From JBNKEI01 sp050288705 (GTDB taxonomy: Bacteria > Myxococcota > Myxococcia > Myxococcales > UBA5297), in assembly GCA_050288705.1 (NCBI GenBank), contig JBNKEI010000179.1:1-10217 (forward strand): a DNA stretch of 10,217 nucleotides, given 5' to 3'. The notes under the pieces were generated by a model. It saw only the letters and a program-made list of their open reading frames with translations. It did no database searches and was not told where the DNA came from. A program made the position numbers and the translations under genes. Of the stretch, positions 1 through 6,037 are shown one piece after another. Each line of letters begins with the position of its first letter. Positions within the stretch are counted from its first letter, which is position 1.

Positions 1-104
1 CTCATATAGGCTTTGAACATAATTTGGCGAGGTAAATGTTTGGATTTTTTCATCTTGTCTAGGATTACTAATGCTAGGTTGAGTAGGAGTAGGAAAGAGA
101 AAAG

Positions 105-353
105 GTGGCGGAGAACATGCAATACGTAGATACTCTAACTCACTATCATGCTCGTTCTGATGGGTATCTGTGCTTGCATGCCCTGAGTATGTTGCTTGCT
201 GAGTTTGCTGGTGGCGGAAATTTGGCTCTTCCCTGGATCGTGCCGAAGAAGCGGTCGATGTTCGTTGTCGATTACTGTATGAACGATTACTGTATGAACG
301 ATTACTGTATCCGCCGGGAAGCATCTAGTCATTCGCCTTTCAAATGTTGCTAG
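105..353 (+). CDS. Small hypothetical protein, doubtful
   Basis: This is an 82-residue frame starting with GTG at 105, with an AGGA-type Shine-Dalgarno at 91-94 about 10 nt upstream. I do not recognise the protein. It has no clear signal peptide or domain, and its middle is made of three copies of a five-residue motif (DYCMN, the last DYCIR) encoded by the 15-bp tandem repeat at 269-313. The C-terminus is Cys-rich and short. The opposite strand is also largely open here, so the frame may be fortuitous. I list it only because it has a plausible ribosome binding site and a repeat whose unit length preserves the frame. Confidence 0.18.
   Translation: MAENMQYVDTLTHYHARSDGYLCLHALSMLLAEFAGGGNLALPWIVPKKRSMFVVDYCMNDYCMNDYCIRREASSHSPFKCC
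269..313. repeat. 15-bp tandem repeat, about 2.8 copies
   Basis: The unit CGATTACTGTATGAA occurs at 269-283 and 284-298 without a mismatch. A third copy at 299-313 matches for its first 12 bases and then diverges. The unit is a multiple of three, so copy-number change would not shift a frame reading through it. There are no unique spacers, so this is a minisatellite-type repeat and not a CRISPR array. Confidence 0.9.
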
Positions 354-439
354 CTGTCAGGTATTATCTTGAGAAATAATTTTCGAAACGGTCGCAAAAT
401 TGTTGCTTGAAAAAGTACTCAATCCTCGATGGGGCTAAA

Positions 440-1816
440 TCAGATTAAAAGTAACCGTGTTTCTTGGAATCTAGCTCGGCCGTTGGTAATCTCTTCATTG
501 CGTATCCGACGGTCTTCAGCAATGGTGGCGGTCATCTCTAGTAGCTGCGAATGCGTCATGATCGCTTCTCGGAAATCTCTGGCGGGGAGTAGCAAAGCAA
601 GACAGCGAGTTGCTGTTTTAACGGTAGCTGTTGCGGGTGAGCTGCTCAATAAAGACATTTCACCGCACAAATCGCCTGGCGCGAGGTTGCCTACTAGATA
701 TTCTCCGCGTTCATCACTACTGAATGCCTGCGCCTCTCCGCTCATTAAAATAAAAAGGCCCTTTGATCTGGTTCCTTCCTGGATAAAAGAACATCCTTTT
801 TCCATTTGGATAAGTTGAAAGCGAGAGGCAAAGGAGTAGGGATTTGCGTTGACGCATGGCTCAAATAAAGGAATTCGGGCAACTAGTTGTCCCAGAAGGC
901 GATCTCTAAGAAAACGCAAGACTACTTCCACAATAGATGGTTCTTGCGCCATTAACTCCTCAATAGTATGGCGACTTATCATAAGAAGTCGAGTTGGTCC
1001 GCAGGCATACACAGTTGCTGTTCGCGGAGGACTCCCGATTAGAGCAATTTCTCCGAAAAATTCTCCTTCCTTTAGCGTGCCCAAGGAAGCCTTTTTGGGG
1101 TATTCTAGCACTGCTTCTGCTGATCCATCGATGACCACAAAAAGATCGTCGCCCGGATCGCCTTGATGGCAGATGACCTGACCATGGTCAAAATCAACCA
1201 GCCTCGATTTTTCGACTAACTGCTGTAGGCATGAGTGGTTTAGGTCGGAAAAAAGAGGAGTTTGGGAGACAATGGTTCTTTCCTTGGTTGCCGTAGGCGA
1301 TCCAAATTCGAATTCCAAATCGTCCAAAGGAATCACAAAAACTTCTGGTTCGTTTTTTGGGCTCGTTTTTTGGGCTCCAGGCAACAAATCGCCCAAAAGC
1401 ATTTCTGCTATAGGGGTAGCCGCGGGTAGTAGTGAACGCCGGGGTACAGGCGAGGGTCTTGAGGAGGTTGAGATAGAAGATTTTGAACTAAGTTGAGCAA
1501 GGAGTTGGCGGGTGATTTGGTTGGTAGCATCGATAGACAGAACAGCTTTGCAAATGGCTATAGCCTTAACCGTTAAACCTTTTGCTTGGTAACCTTTCGC
1601 AGCCAAGTTAAGCGCTTCTATCTCGTCTTGGATTTTGCCTACCCGGCGAAAGCAATCTGCTGCTCTGCGCCCCCAGTCTCCTGCTTCTTGCGGGTAATTT
1701 TTTGCAATTTCTAAACAAATCTCCGCGGCCTTTTCGTTTTTTCCAGTGGCAATGAGTGCATGAGCTTTTTCTCGGAGTATTTGCAACGGAATAGTTGGCG
1801 AATGATTTGCGGTCAT
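440..1816 (-). CDS. TPR protein with two cyclic-nucleotide-binding domains
   Basis: Predicted 458-residue soluble regulator or scaffold. Residues about 8-110 are helical TPR-like repeats (for example AHALIATGKNEKAAEICLEI), for protein contacts. A Ser/Pro-rich linker spans about 111-185. The first cNMP-binding domain (about 186-310) has an intact phosphate-binding cassette: FGEIAL at 254-259 and PRTATV at 264-269, with E256 and R265 in the positions that hold the ribose and phosphate of cAMP/cGMP in this family. The second domain (about 314-435) has E386 but PATATV at 394-399, so Ala replaces the phosphate-binding Arg and it probably does not bind nucleotide normally. There is no output domain such as a helix-turn-helix or kinase, so it likely acts through protein binding. 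I chose the ATG at 1814-1816 because the TPR begins just after it. An in-frame ATG at 1939 would add 41 basic residues that resemble nothing and would overlap the divergent gene. Ligand and partners are unknown. Confidence 0.85.
   Translation of the reverse strand: MTANHSPTIPLQILREKAHALIATGKNEKAAEICLEIAKNYPQEAGDWGRRAADCFRRVGKIQDEIEALNLAAKGYQAKGLTVKAIAICKAVLSIDATNQITRQLLAQLSSKSSISTSSRPSPVPRRSLLPAATPIAEMLLGDLLPGAQKTSPKNEPEVFVIPLDDLEFEFGSPTATKERTIVSQTPLFSDLNHSCLQQLVEKSRLVDFDHGQVICHQGDPGDDLFVVIDGSAEAVLEYPKKASLGTLKEGEFFGEIALIGSPPRTATVYACGPTRLLMISRHTIEELMAQEPSIVEVVLRFLRDRLLGQLVARIPLFEPCVNANPYSFASRFQLIQMEKGCSFIQEGTRSKGLFILMSGEAQAFSSDERGEYLVGNLAPGDLCGEMSLLSSSPATATVKTATRCLALLLPARDFREAIMTHSQLLEMTATIAEDRRIRNEEITNGRARFQETRLLLI
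1350..1375. repeat. 13-bp exact tandem duplication inside the CNBD gene
   Basis: TCGTTTTTTGGGC occurs twice back to back, at 1350-1362 and 1363-1375. It lies in the linker-coding part of the minus-strand TPR/CNBD gene, encoding around AQKTSPKNEP. The unit is not a multiple of three. With the present two copies the TPR and both CNBDs are in one frame. Losing one copy would shift the frame and, by my reading, meet a TGA within about eight codons, leaving a TPR-only fragment of about 157 residues. Confidence 0.9.
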
Positions 1817-1922
1817 TGAATCAGCTTTGTCGAAAAGGAATATAAAATGCAAATTGCTGCGAAAATGGAATAGATATCGACAGGTGCGACACCTAGCTGT
1901 TTTTGATGTTATTCTATTAGAC
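1817..1922. promoter_or_regulatory. Divergent intergenic region with a small palindrome
   Basis: This 106-bp gap separates the divergent starts of the TPR/CNBD gene (minus) and the PilZ-like gene (plus), so it should carry promoters for both. It contains a perfect inverted repeat with 5-bp arms and a 3-nt centre, AGGTG-CGA-CACCT (1882-1894), a possible operator. An AT-rich element (TATAAAAT, about 1841-1848) could serve as a -10-like region. I could not place a convincing -35/-10 pair on either strand, and neither start has a strong Shine-Dalgarno. Confidence 0.45.
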
Positions 1923-2642
1923 ATGACAGCCTTCACCAAGCCTGCTTTTCAGGTACGCTACTCTACTGCCTCTGAATATGTTTCCGTTTTTGAGCAAGAA
2001 ATTTCGCGGCTAGGGCTACTTGTTCGCGGTGTTGTGTGCGATAATGTAGGAGTAATGACAGAATGCAAGGTAGAAATGCGGGTGGCCAATTTTCCGGACA
2101 TTGAATTTAGTGCGCAAATCACCTCGATTATCCCTGGAATAGGTGTGGCGGTTGTTTTTTCCGAGATACCTCCCAGGGCTGCCGAGCTTGCCAATAAATT
2201 AAAACAAATGCTCAAGGAGCATGCGAACGAGCAGGAGCCCAATCGAAAAACGGTCTTTGACCGTCTAAAATCAATGAATGCATCAAAAAAAATGCAACTT
2301 GCTCTTTCGGGAGATAGAGAGGAAAGGATGGCCTTGCTTCGAGATGTGAACAAAGTGCTTCATGCGTTTGTGCTAAAAAACCCTCGAATTGGTCTGGACG
2401 AAGTACAGTACGCCGCCAAAATGTCTTCATTGTCGGCCGAAGCTTTAAAAAATATATCTGAGCACAAAGAATGGGGTTCAAACACAGTTATTTGTTGCGC
2501 ATTGGTCCGTAATCCACGCACACCTCTTCCTATAGCAATTAAACTCCTTGAGAAAGTTCCCTTGTCTGAAATTCGTGCTTTGGCAAAAGGCGGAGCTCGA
2601 GATCAAATAGTGCAAGCTGCTAGAAAAAGAATTAATTCGTAA
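1923..2642 (+). CDS. PilZ-like domain protein with helical C-terminal domain
   Basis: Predicted 239-residue cytoplasmic protein. Residues about 8-95 form a beta-rich domain matching the divergent PilZ-like family that is heavily duplicated in Myxococcus: a VRY...EY start, an [E/N]-x-S-x-x-G-like strand turn (EISRLGLLVRG, 26-36), and a hydrophobic IPGIGVAVVF strand (70-79). PilZ domains normally bind c-di-GMP through RxxxR and [D/N]xSxxG. I see no RxxxR upstream, and the second motif is altered, so binding is doubtful. Residues about 112-239 form an alpha-helical module with short repeats (RDVNKVLHAFVLKNPRI and ALVRNPRTPLPIAIKLL) that I recall following PilZ-like domains in other deltaproteobacterial proteins. 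I chose the ATG at 1923 because the PilZ homology begins there; the upstream in-frame start at 1827 adds only a basic, unrelated tail overlapping the divergent gene. It is probably transcribed with the TPR/PEGA gene 71 bp downstream. Confidence 0.75.
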   Translation: MTAFTKPAFQVRYSTASEYVSVFEQEISRLGLLVRGVVCDNVGVMTECKVEMRVANFPDIEFSAQITSIIPGIGVAVVFSEIPPRAAELANKLKQMLKEHANEQEPNRKTVFDRLKSMNASKKMQLALSGDREERMALLRDVNKVLHAFVLKNPRIGLDEVQYAAKMSSLSAEALKNISEHKEWGSNTVICCALVRNPRTPLPIAIKLLEKVPLSEIRALAKGGARDQIVQAARKRINS

Positions 2643-2713
2643 TGAGTTGTAATAATTAATGGTAGCAAATAAGTGAATAGCAATGGATGTAGTATTCCTC
2701 AAAGCGAGGCTCA

Positions 2714-3727
2714 ATGCGTACGATTATCATTGTTCTTAACATTATGACCGCTACCTATGCGTTCTCCAGTACTAATAAGCCCCAACTCTCTCTCCAAAAA
2801 GGTCCCTGGGACTCCGGGGTTACCAGAGAAGCCAGCGAGCAAGCTAATGCTCTTTATGAGCAAGGCAATCAATTCCTTAAAAATTCAAAGTTTCAGGAGG
2901 CGGCGACCAAATACCGCCAGGCTATCGGGCACTGGAATCACCCCGCTGTCCGGTATAACTTAGCCAAAGCCTTGTTCAGCTTAGATGAGCCCGCCGAAAT
3001 GTACGAGAACGTTCTTGAGGCAATCAAATATGGTCCCGAACCCATTTCCGAAGAAAGCTATCGTCAAGCTCTGGAAATGAAGGCCTACTTAGAAAAGCTG
3101 GTCACCAGAGTAGAGGTGAGTTGTGAAGTCAACGACGCACAAGTAGAAATGGACGGCCGACCTCTTTTTAAAGGGCCGGGAAAACATAGCATTTGGGCAA
3201 GAGTGGGAGATCACATTTTTGCGGCCAAAAAAAACGGCTATGTGACTCATCGGATTAGTACTTCTTTACAGGCGGGTGAAGTAACCGCGTTTTCCATTGG
3301 ATTAAAGACAATTGAGGAAACGGCTGAACGCAGTCGTCGCTGGTCGCCAAAAATGCCTTATATGGTGATGGGGTCGGGAGCGGTAATGGCGTTAGCAGGG
3401 GGAGTATTGCACTTAATCGGTCGTAGTGATTTGAATTCCTATAACGAGTATGTAAGGACAGAATGTAAAGATGGTTGCGCTGAAGAAAATCAGAAGTACG
3501 TAGACCGGGCAAGCCGCGGCGAGAAACTTCAGAGTGTGGCTGTAGGAGCATATATCGTTGGCGGAGCTGCGCTAATAACGGGGGCAGTGTTTTGGTGGTT
3601 AAATCGGCCGATTATCTCGGAGCAGCATTCCTCGATTAAAAGTACGGACCAGCAAACCTCTACTTGGAAAATTGCGCCTATGGTGACTAACCAAATTCGA
3701 GGGCTGAAAGCTTCGGTAAATTTCTAG
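2714..3727 (+). CDS. Exported TPR/PEGA-domain membrane protein
   Basis: Predicted 337-residue envelope protein. Residues 1-19 look like a signal peptide (short basic start, hydrophobic IIIVLNI, end near TYAFSS). A TPR-type helical region spans about 39-105 (ANALYEQGNQFLKNSKFQEAATKYRQAI is its core helix pair). A PEGA-like beta domain spans about 131-197, with V-x-V start, a short DGRPLFKGPGKHSI turn and a GDHIFAAKKNGY strand, as in surface or cell-wall PEGA proteins. Two membrane segments follow (about 214-235 and 273-297), separated by a short loop holding C251 and C255. The C-terminus ends on Phe in a strand-like tail, typical of similar myxobacterial proteins. The ATG at 2714 has GAGG four nt upstream (2706-2709). 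It sits after the PilZ-like gene and before a terminator, so the two are probably one unit. The ligand is unknown; a structural or sensory envelope role is inference. Confidence 0.75.
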   Translation: MRTIIIVLNIMTATYAFSSTNKPQLSLQKGPWDSGVTREASEQANALYEQGNQFLKNSKFQEAATKYRQAIGHWNHPAVRYNLAKALFSLDEPAEMYENVLEAIKYGPEPISEESYRQALEMKAYLEKLVTRVEVSCEVNDAQVEMDGRPLFKGPGKHSIWARVGDHIFAAKKNGYVTHRISTSLQAGEVTAFSIGLKTIEETAERSRRWSPKMPYMVMGSGAVMALAGGVLHLIGRSDLNSYNEYVRTECKDGCAEENQKYVDRASRGEKLQSVAVGAYIVGGAALITGAVFWWLNRPIISEQHSSIKSTDQQTSTWKIAPMVTNQIRGLKASVNF

Positions 3728-3729
3728 GT

Positions 3730-3777
3730 CTAAAACAAGTCTTGGCTGTGCCTAAGAGTGACCTGTTTTTAGTTTTT
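3730..3777 (+). terminator. Rho-independent terminator
   Basis: Three bases after the TPR/PEGA stop codon there is a long imperfect hairpin. Its outer arms are CTAAAACAAGTC and GACCTGTTTTTAG, its inner arms CTTGGC and GCCTAAG around a TGT loop, with a mismatch and small bulges. It is followed by TTTTT at 3773-3777. Position, stem and T tract all suit a terminator closing the PilZ-like/PEGA unit. Confidence 0.6.
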
Positions 3778-3805
3778 GTATACCGAAGCGTCCTCTTGCG
3801 ATAAG
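3776..3805 (+). promoter_or_regulatory. Weak candidate promoter for rlmL
   Basis: TTGTAT (3776-3781) and GATAAG (3800-3805) are spaced 18 nt apart and resemble sigma-70 -35 and -10 boxes only in part. They lie after the terminator and about 50 nt before the chosen rlmL start. The leader also holds a perfect GCAAAA-TT-TTTTGC palindrome (3816-3829). Consensus matches this loose arise easily by chance. Confidence 0.2.
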
Positions 3806-3852
3806 TAAAGGGCGCGCAAAATTTTTTGCTCTTCGCCGTAGGTTTGCATTTT

Positions 3853-6000
3853 ATGTGTTCTATTCACAGTTTTTTTGCCACAGTACCTATGGGGATGCAG
3901 CTGCTTCTTTCCCAAGAGTTAAAAATACTTGGGGCGCAGCATATCGAAGAATCCCGGGCCGGAGCTGGTTTTCAGGGGTCTATGGAACTGGCTTACCGAG
4001 TATGTTTATGGTCTCGTACGGCTAGTCGAGTTCTTCTGCCATTGGCGACTTTCCCGGTGGCTAGTTTTGAGGAGCTATATCACGCAATACGATCCATGGT
4101 TTGGGAAGAACACCTTGGACCGCAAAACTCTTTGGCAGTGGATTTTGTCTCTTCCGAATCAGCTTTTGGACATACTCATTTTGGTGCTCAAAAAACCAAG
4201 GATGCTATTGTCGATCGTTTACGAACGCCCTCGGGGGCGCGTCCTTCGGTCAATACCGAAGAACCCGACGTCCGTATAAATGTTTATATTCGGAATAACC
4301 AGGCTACTGTAAGTATTGACCTTTCCGGCCACAGCTTGCATCGGCGTGGCTGGCGCAAAGAAGTGGGACTAGCACCACTAAAAGAAAACCTGGCGGCTGG
4401 TATTCTTTATTTGGCTGATTGGCCTAAAGTTGCAAGCGAAGGCGGGGGGGTAATTGATCCTCTTTGTGGTTCCGGCACATTACCTATTGAAGCGGCTTTG
4501 ATGGCCGCAGATGTCGCTCCTGGCCTTATGCGTGAACGTTGGGGGTTTTCTCAATGGAGGGGGCACCAATTGCCATTGTGGAAAAGTTTGCATCAGGAAG
4601 CGATGGAAAGAGATGGTCGGAATAAGCAAAGACCCCCGCATTTTCCTCCGATAATCGGGTACGATCTCGACCCTTCAGCAGTGCGTATGGCCCTTATGAA
4701 TATAGAAAGGGCAGGGCTGCGAGGATTTGTACACTGTGAACGACGAGAAATAACTGCTGTTGAACCAGTTGGCGATCGTCCGGGAATCTGGATTGCTAAT
4801 CCTCCTTATGGGCAGCGACTTGGAGAGACTGACAAACTTTCATTTTTATATCGACAGATTGGCGACAGTCTGAAGCAGCGTTTTACAGGGTGGAAAGGAT
4901 ACTTGTTTACCGCCAATCGAGAGCTTGCTAAACATATTGGACTGAAAATTGCGCGCAAACATGTATTGTTTAACGGTTCGTTAGAATGTCGGTTATTGGA
5001 AATACCTATTCATGCCGGATCGATTTCTCCTCCAAAAAAACCGCGAGTTTTTTCACCCGCTGCGCAAGCTTTTGCTAATCGGCTAAGAAAAAATATTAAG
5101 CATTTGTCTAAATGGGCCAAAAGAGAAAAAGTAACCTGCTTTCGAGTATATGACGCTGATTTACCTGAATATGCATTGGCGGTGGATTTATACGAACAAT
5201 GCGTGCACGTGCAAGAGTATGAGCGCCCGCCGGAAATTGAGGCAGTGAAAGCAGAACAGCGCTTACACGACGCGTTAGCGCTGATTCCCCAAATTCTAGA
5301 AGTTCGACCTTCCGATGTGTTTTTGAAGGTACGCCGTCGACAGCGTCATGCTAGTCAGTATGAGAAGCTGGCTGAGCAGCACGATTATCGGGTTGTGCAG
5401 GAAGGCGAATATCGTTTCTGGGTAAACTTAACTGATCGTTTAGATACTGGCCTTTTTCTCGATCATCGTTTGATGAGAAAACGAGTAGGGGAGTTAGCTC
5501 AGGGTAAGAAATTTCTAAACCTATTTGCCTACACTGGTACAGCTACGGTTTATGCTGCCAAAGGCGGGGCAGTGCGGACTACTACGGTAGATCTTTCCAA
5601 AACTTATCTCGATTGGGCGCGGCGTAACTTTGAGTTAAATCACCTCAGTGAAAGTCGTCACGAATTGATTCGAGCTGATGTGTTGGAATGGATAAATCAG
5701 GAGAAAAGACGCTGGGATTTGATATTTTGTGATCCTCCTACTTTTTCGCGTTCCAAAAACATGCGCGGCACTTTTGATGTACAAAGAGATTACCATTCGC
5801 TTTTGCGTTCGGTAGCAACTCTTTTGGAACCCCAGGGAATTCTGCTGTTTTCCAACAATTTACGACGCTTCAAAATGGACGTTACAGCGCTACCCGGGTT
5901 GGAAGTGAAAGAAATCACTCGTTCAGTTTTACCGCCCGATTTTGCTCGGAGTCCAAAAATTCATAATGCCTGGCAAATTACCTTTTGCAATTGCACCTGA
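3853..6000 (+). CDS. rlmL: Bifunctional 23S rRNA methyltransferase RlmKL
   Basis: A 715-residue enzyme that aligns end to end by eye with E. coli RlmKL (702 residues). RlmL makes m2G2445 and RlmK makes m7G2069 in domain V of 23S rRNA, both from S-adenosylmethionine in the cytoplasm, during large-subunit assembly. The N-terminus carries a THUMP RNA-binding region (about 45-165). The RlmL methyltransferase follows, with SAM motif I DPLCGSGT (202-209) and catalytic NPPYG (316-320). A linker containing NRLRKN (409-414) and YDADLPEYA (433-441) leads to the RlmK methyltransferase, with motif I LFAYTGTAT (557-565) and DPPTF (627-631). All key motifs are intact. I chose the ATG at 3853 because MCSIHSFFAT aligns with the E. 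coli start. An earlier in-frame TTG at 3826 adds nine residues. A GTAGG sequence about 10 nt upstream is a fair ribosome binding site. A run of seven G (4444-4450) just before RlmL motif I is the only oddity. The identification is very secure. Confidence 0.97.
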   Translation: MCSIHSFFATVPMGMQLLLSQELKILGAQHIEESRAGAGFQGSMELAYRVCLWSRTASRVLLPLATFPVASFEELYHAIRSMVWEEHLGPQNSLAVDFVSSESAFGHTHFGAQKTKDAIVDRLRTPSGARPSVNTEEPDVRINVYIRNNQATVSIDLSGHSLHRRGWRKEVGLAPLKENLAAGILYLADWPKVASEGGGVIDPLCGSGTLPIEAALMAADVAPGLMRERWGFSQWRGHQLPLWKSLHQEAMERDGRNKQRPPHFPPIIGYDLDPSAVRMALMNIERAGLRGFVHCERREITAVEPVGDRPGIWIANPPYGQRLGETDKLSFLYRQIGDSLKQRFTGWKGYLFTANRELAKHIGLKIARKHVLFNGSLECRLLEIPIHAGSISPPKKPRVFSPAAQAFANRLRKNIKHLSKWAKREKVTCFRVYDADLPEYALAVDLYEQCVHVQEYERPPEIEAVKAEQRLHDALALIPQILEVRPSDVFLKVRRRQRHASQYEKLAEQHDYRVVQEGEYRFWVNLTDRLDTGLFLDHRLMRKRVGELAQGKKFLNLFAYTGTATVYAAKGGAVRTTTVDLSKTYLDWARRNFELNHLSESRHELIRADVLEWINQEKRRWDLIFCDPPTFSRSKNMRGTFDVQRDYHSLLRSVATLLEPQGILLFSNNLRRFKMDVTALPGLEVKEITRSVLPPDFARSPKIHNAWQITFCNCT

Positions 6001-6014
6001 CGCACAACTTTATT
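5985..6014 (+). promoter_or_regulatory. Weak candidate promoter for the HrpF-like gene
   Basis: TTGCAA (5985-5990) and TTTATT (6009-6014), 18 nt apart, partly match sigma-70 boxes and would start transcription about 17 nt before the chosen ATG at 6038. The -35 overlaps a perfect 10-bp palindrome, TGCAATTGCA (5986-5995), next to the rlmL stop codon. No terminator separates rlmL from the next gene, so read-through from rlmL is also possible. Confidence 0.2.
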
Positions 6015-6037
6015 TTTCCGAAGACGATACTTCTTAT

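Larger units (their letters stand above)
1..439. other. Gene-poor left edge, possibly degraded
   Basis: I see no confidently coding gene here. On the minus strand one frame is open from about 356 off the left edge, broken by a single TAG at 135-137. Below that stop the frame encodes a Leu-rich stretch (FSFLLLLNLALVI) followed by a basic stretch beginning MKKSKHLPRQ at an ATG at 51-53. This could be the start of a membrane or exported protein running off the edge, or the remains of a broken gene. A competing plus-strand frame lies at 105-353. Between 354 and 439 I see no hairpin with a T tract that would end the minus-strand gene to the right. The amber codon and lack of family resemblance favour decay, but chance open frames cannot be excluded. 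Confidence 0.4.

Noticed and set aside
269..313. CRISPR array
   Set aside because: The copies are directly adjacent with no unique spacers, and the unit is only 15 bp.
1827..1922. N-terminal extension of the PilZ-like protein
   Set aside because: The added 32 residues are basic, unrelated to the family and would overlap the promoter of the divergent gene.
4444..4450. Run of seven G in rlmL as a phase-variation tract
   Set aside because: The run is short, lies in a housekeeping enzyme that is in frame and full length, and encodes Gly residues just before SAM motif I. Chance and composition explain it.
5942..6037. Earlier in-frame start for the HrpF-like gene, overlapping rlmL
   Set aside because: It would overlap the conserved end of rlmL. 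The GGAG at 5948-5951 is 14 nt from the ATG at 5966, too far to be convincing, though I cannot exclude it.
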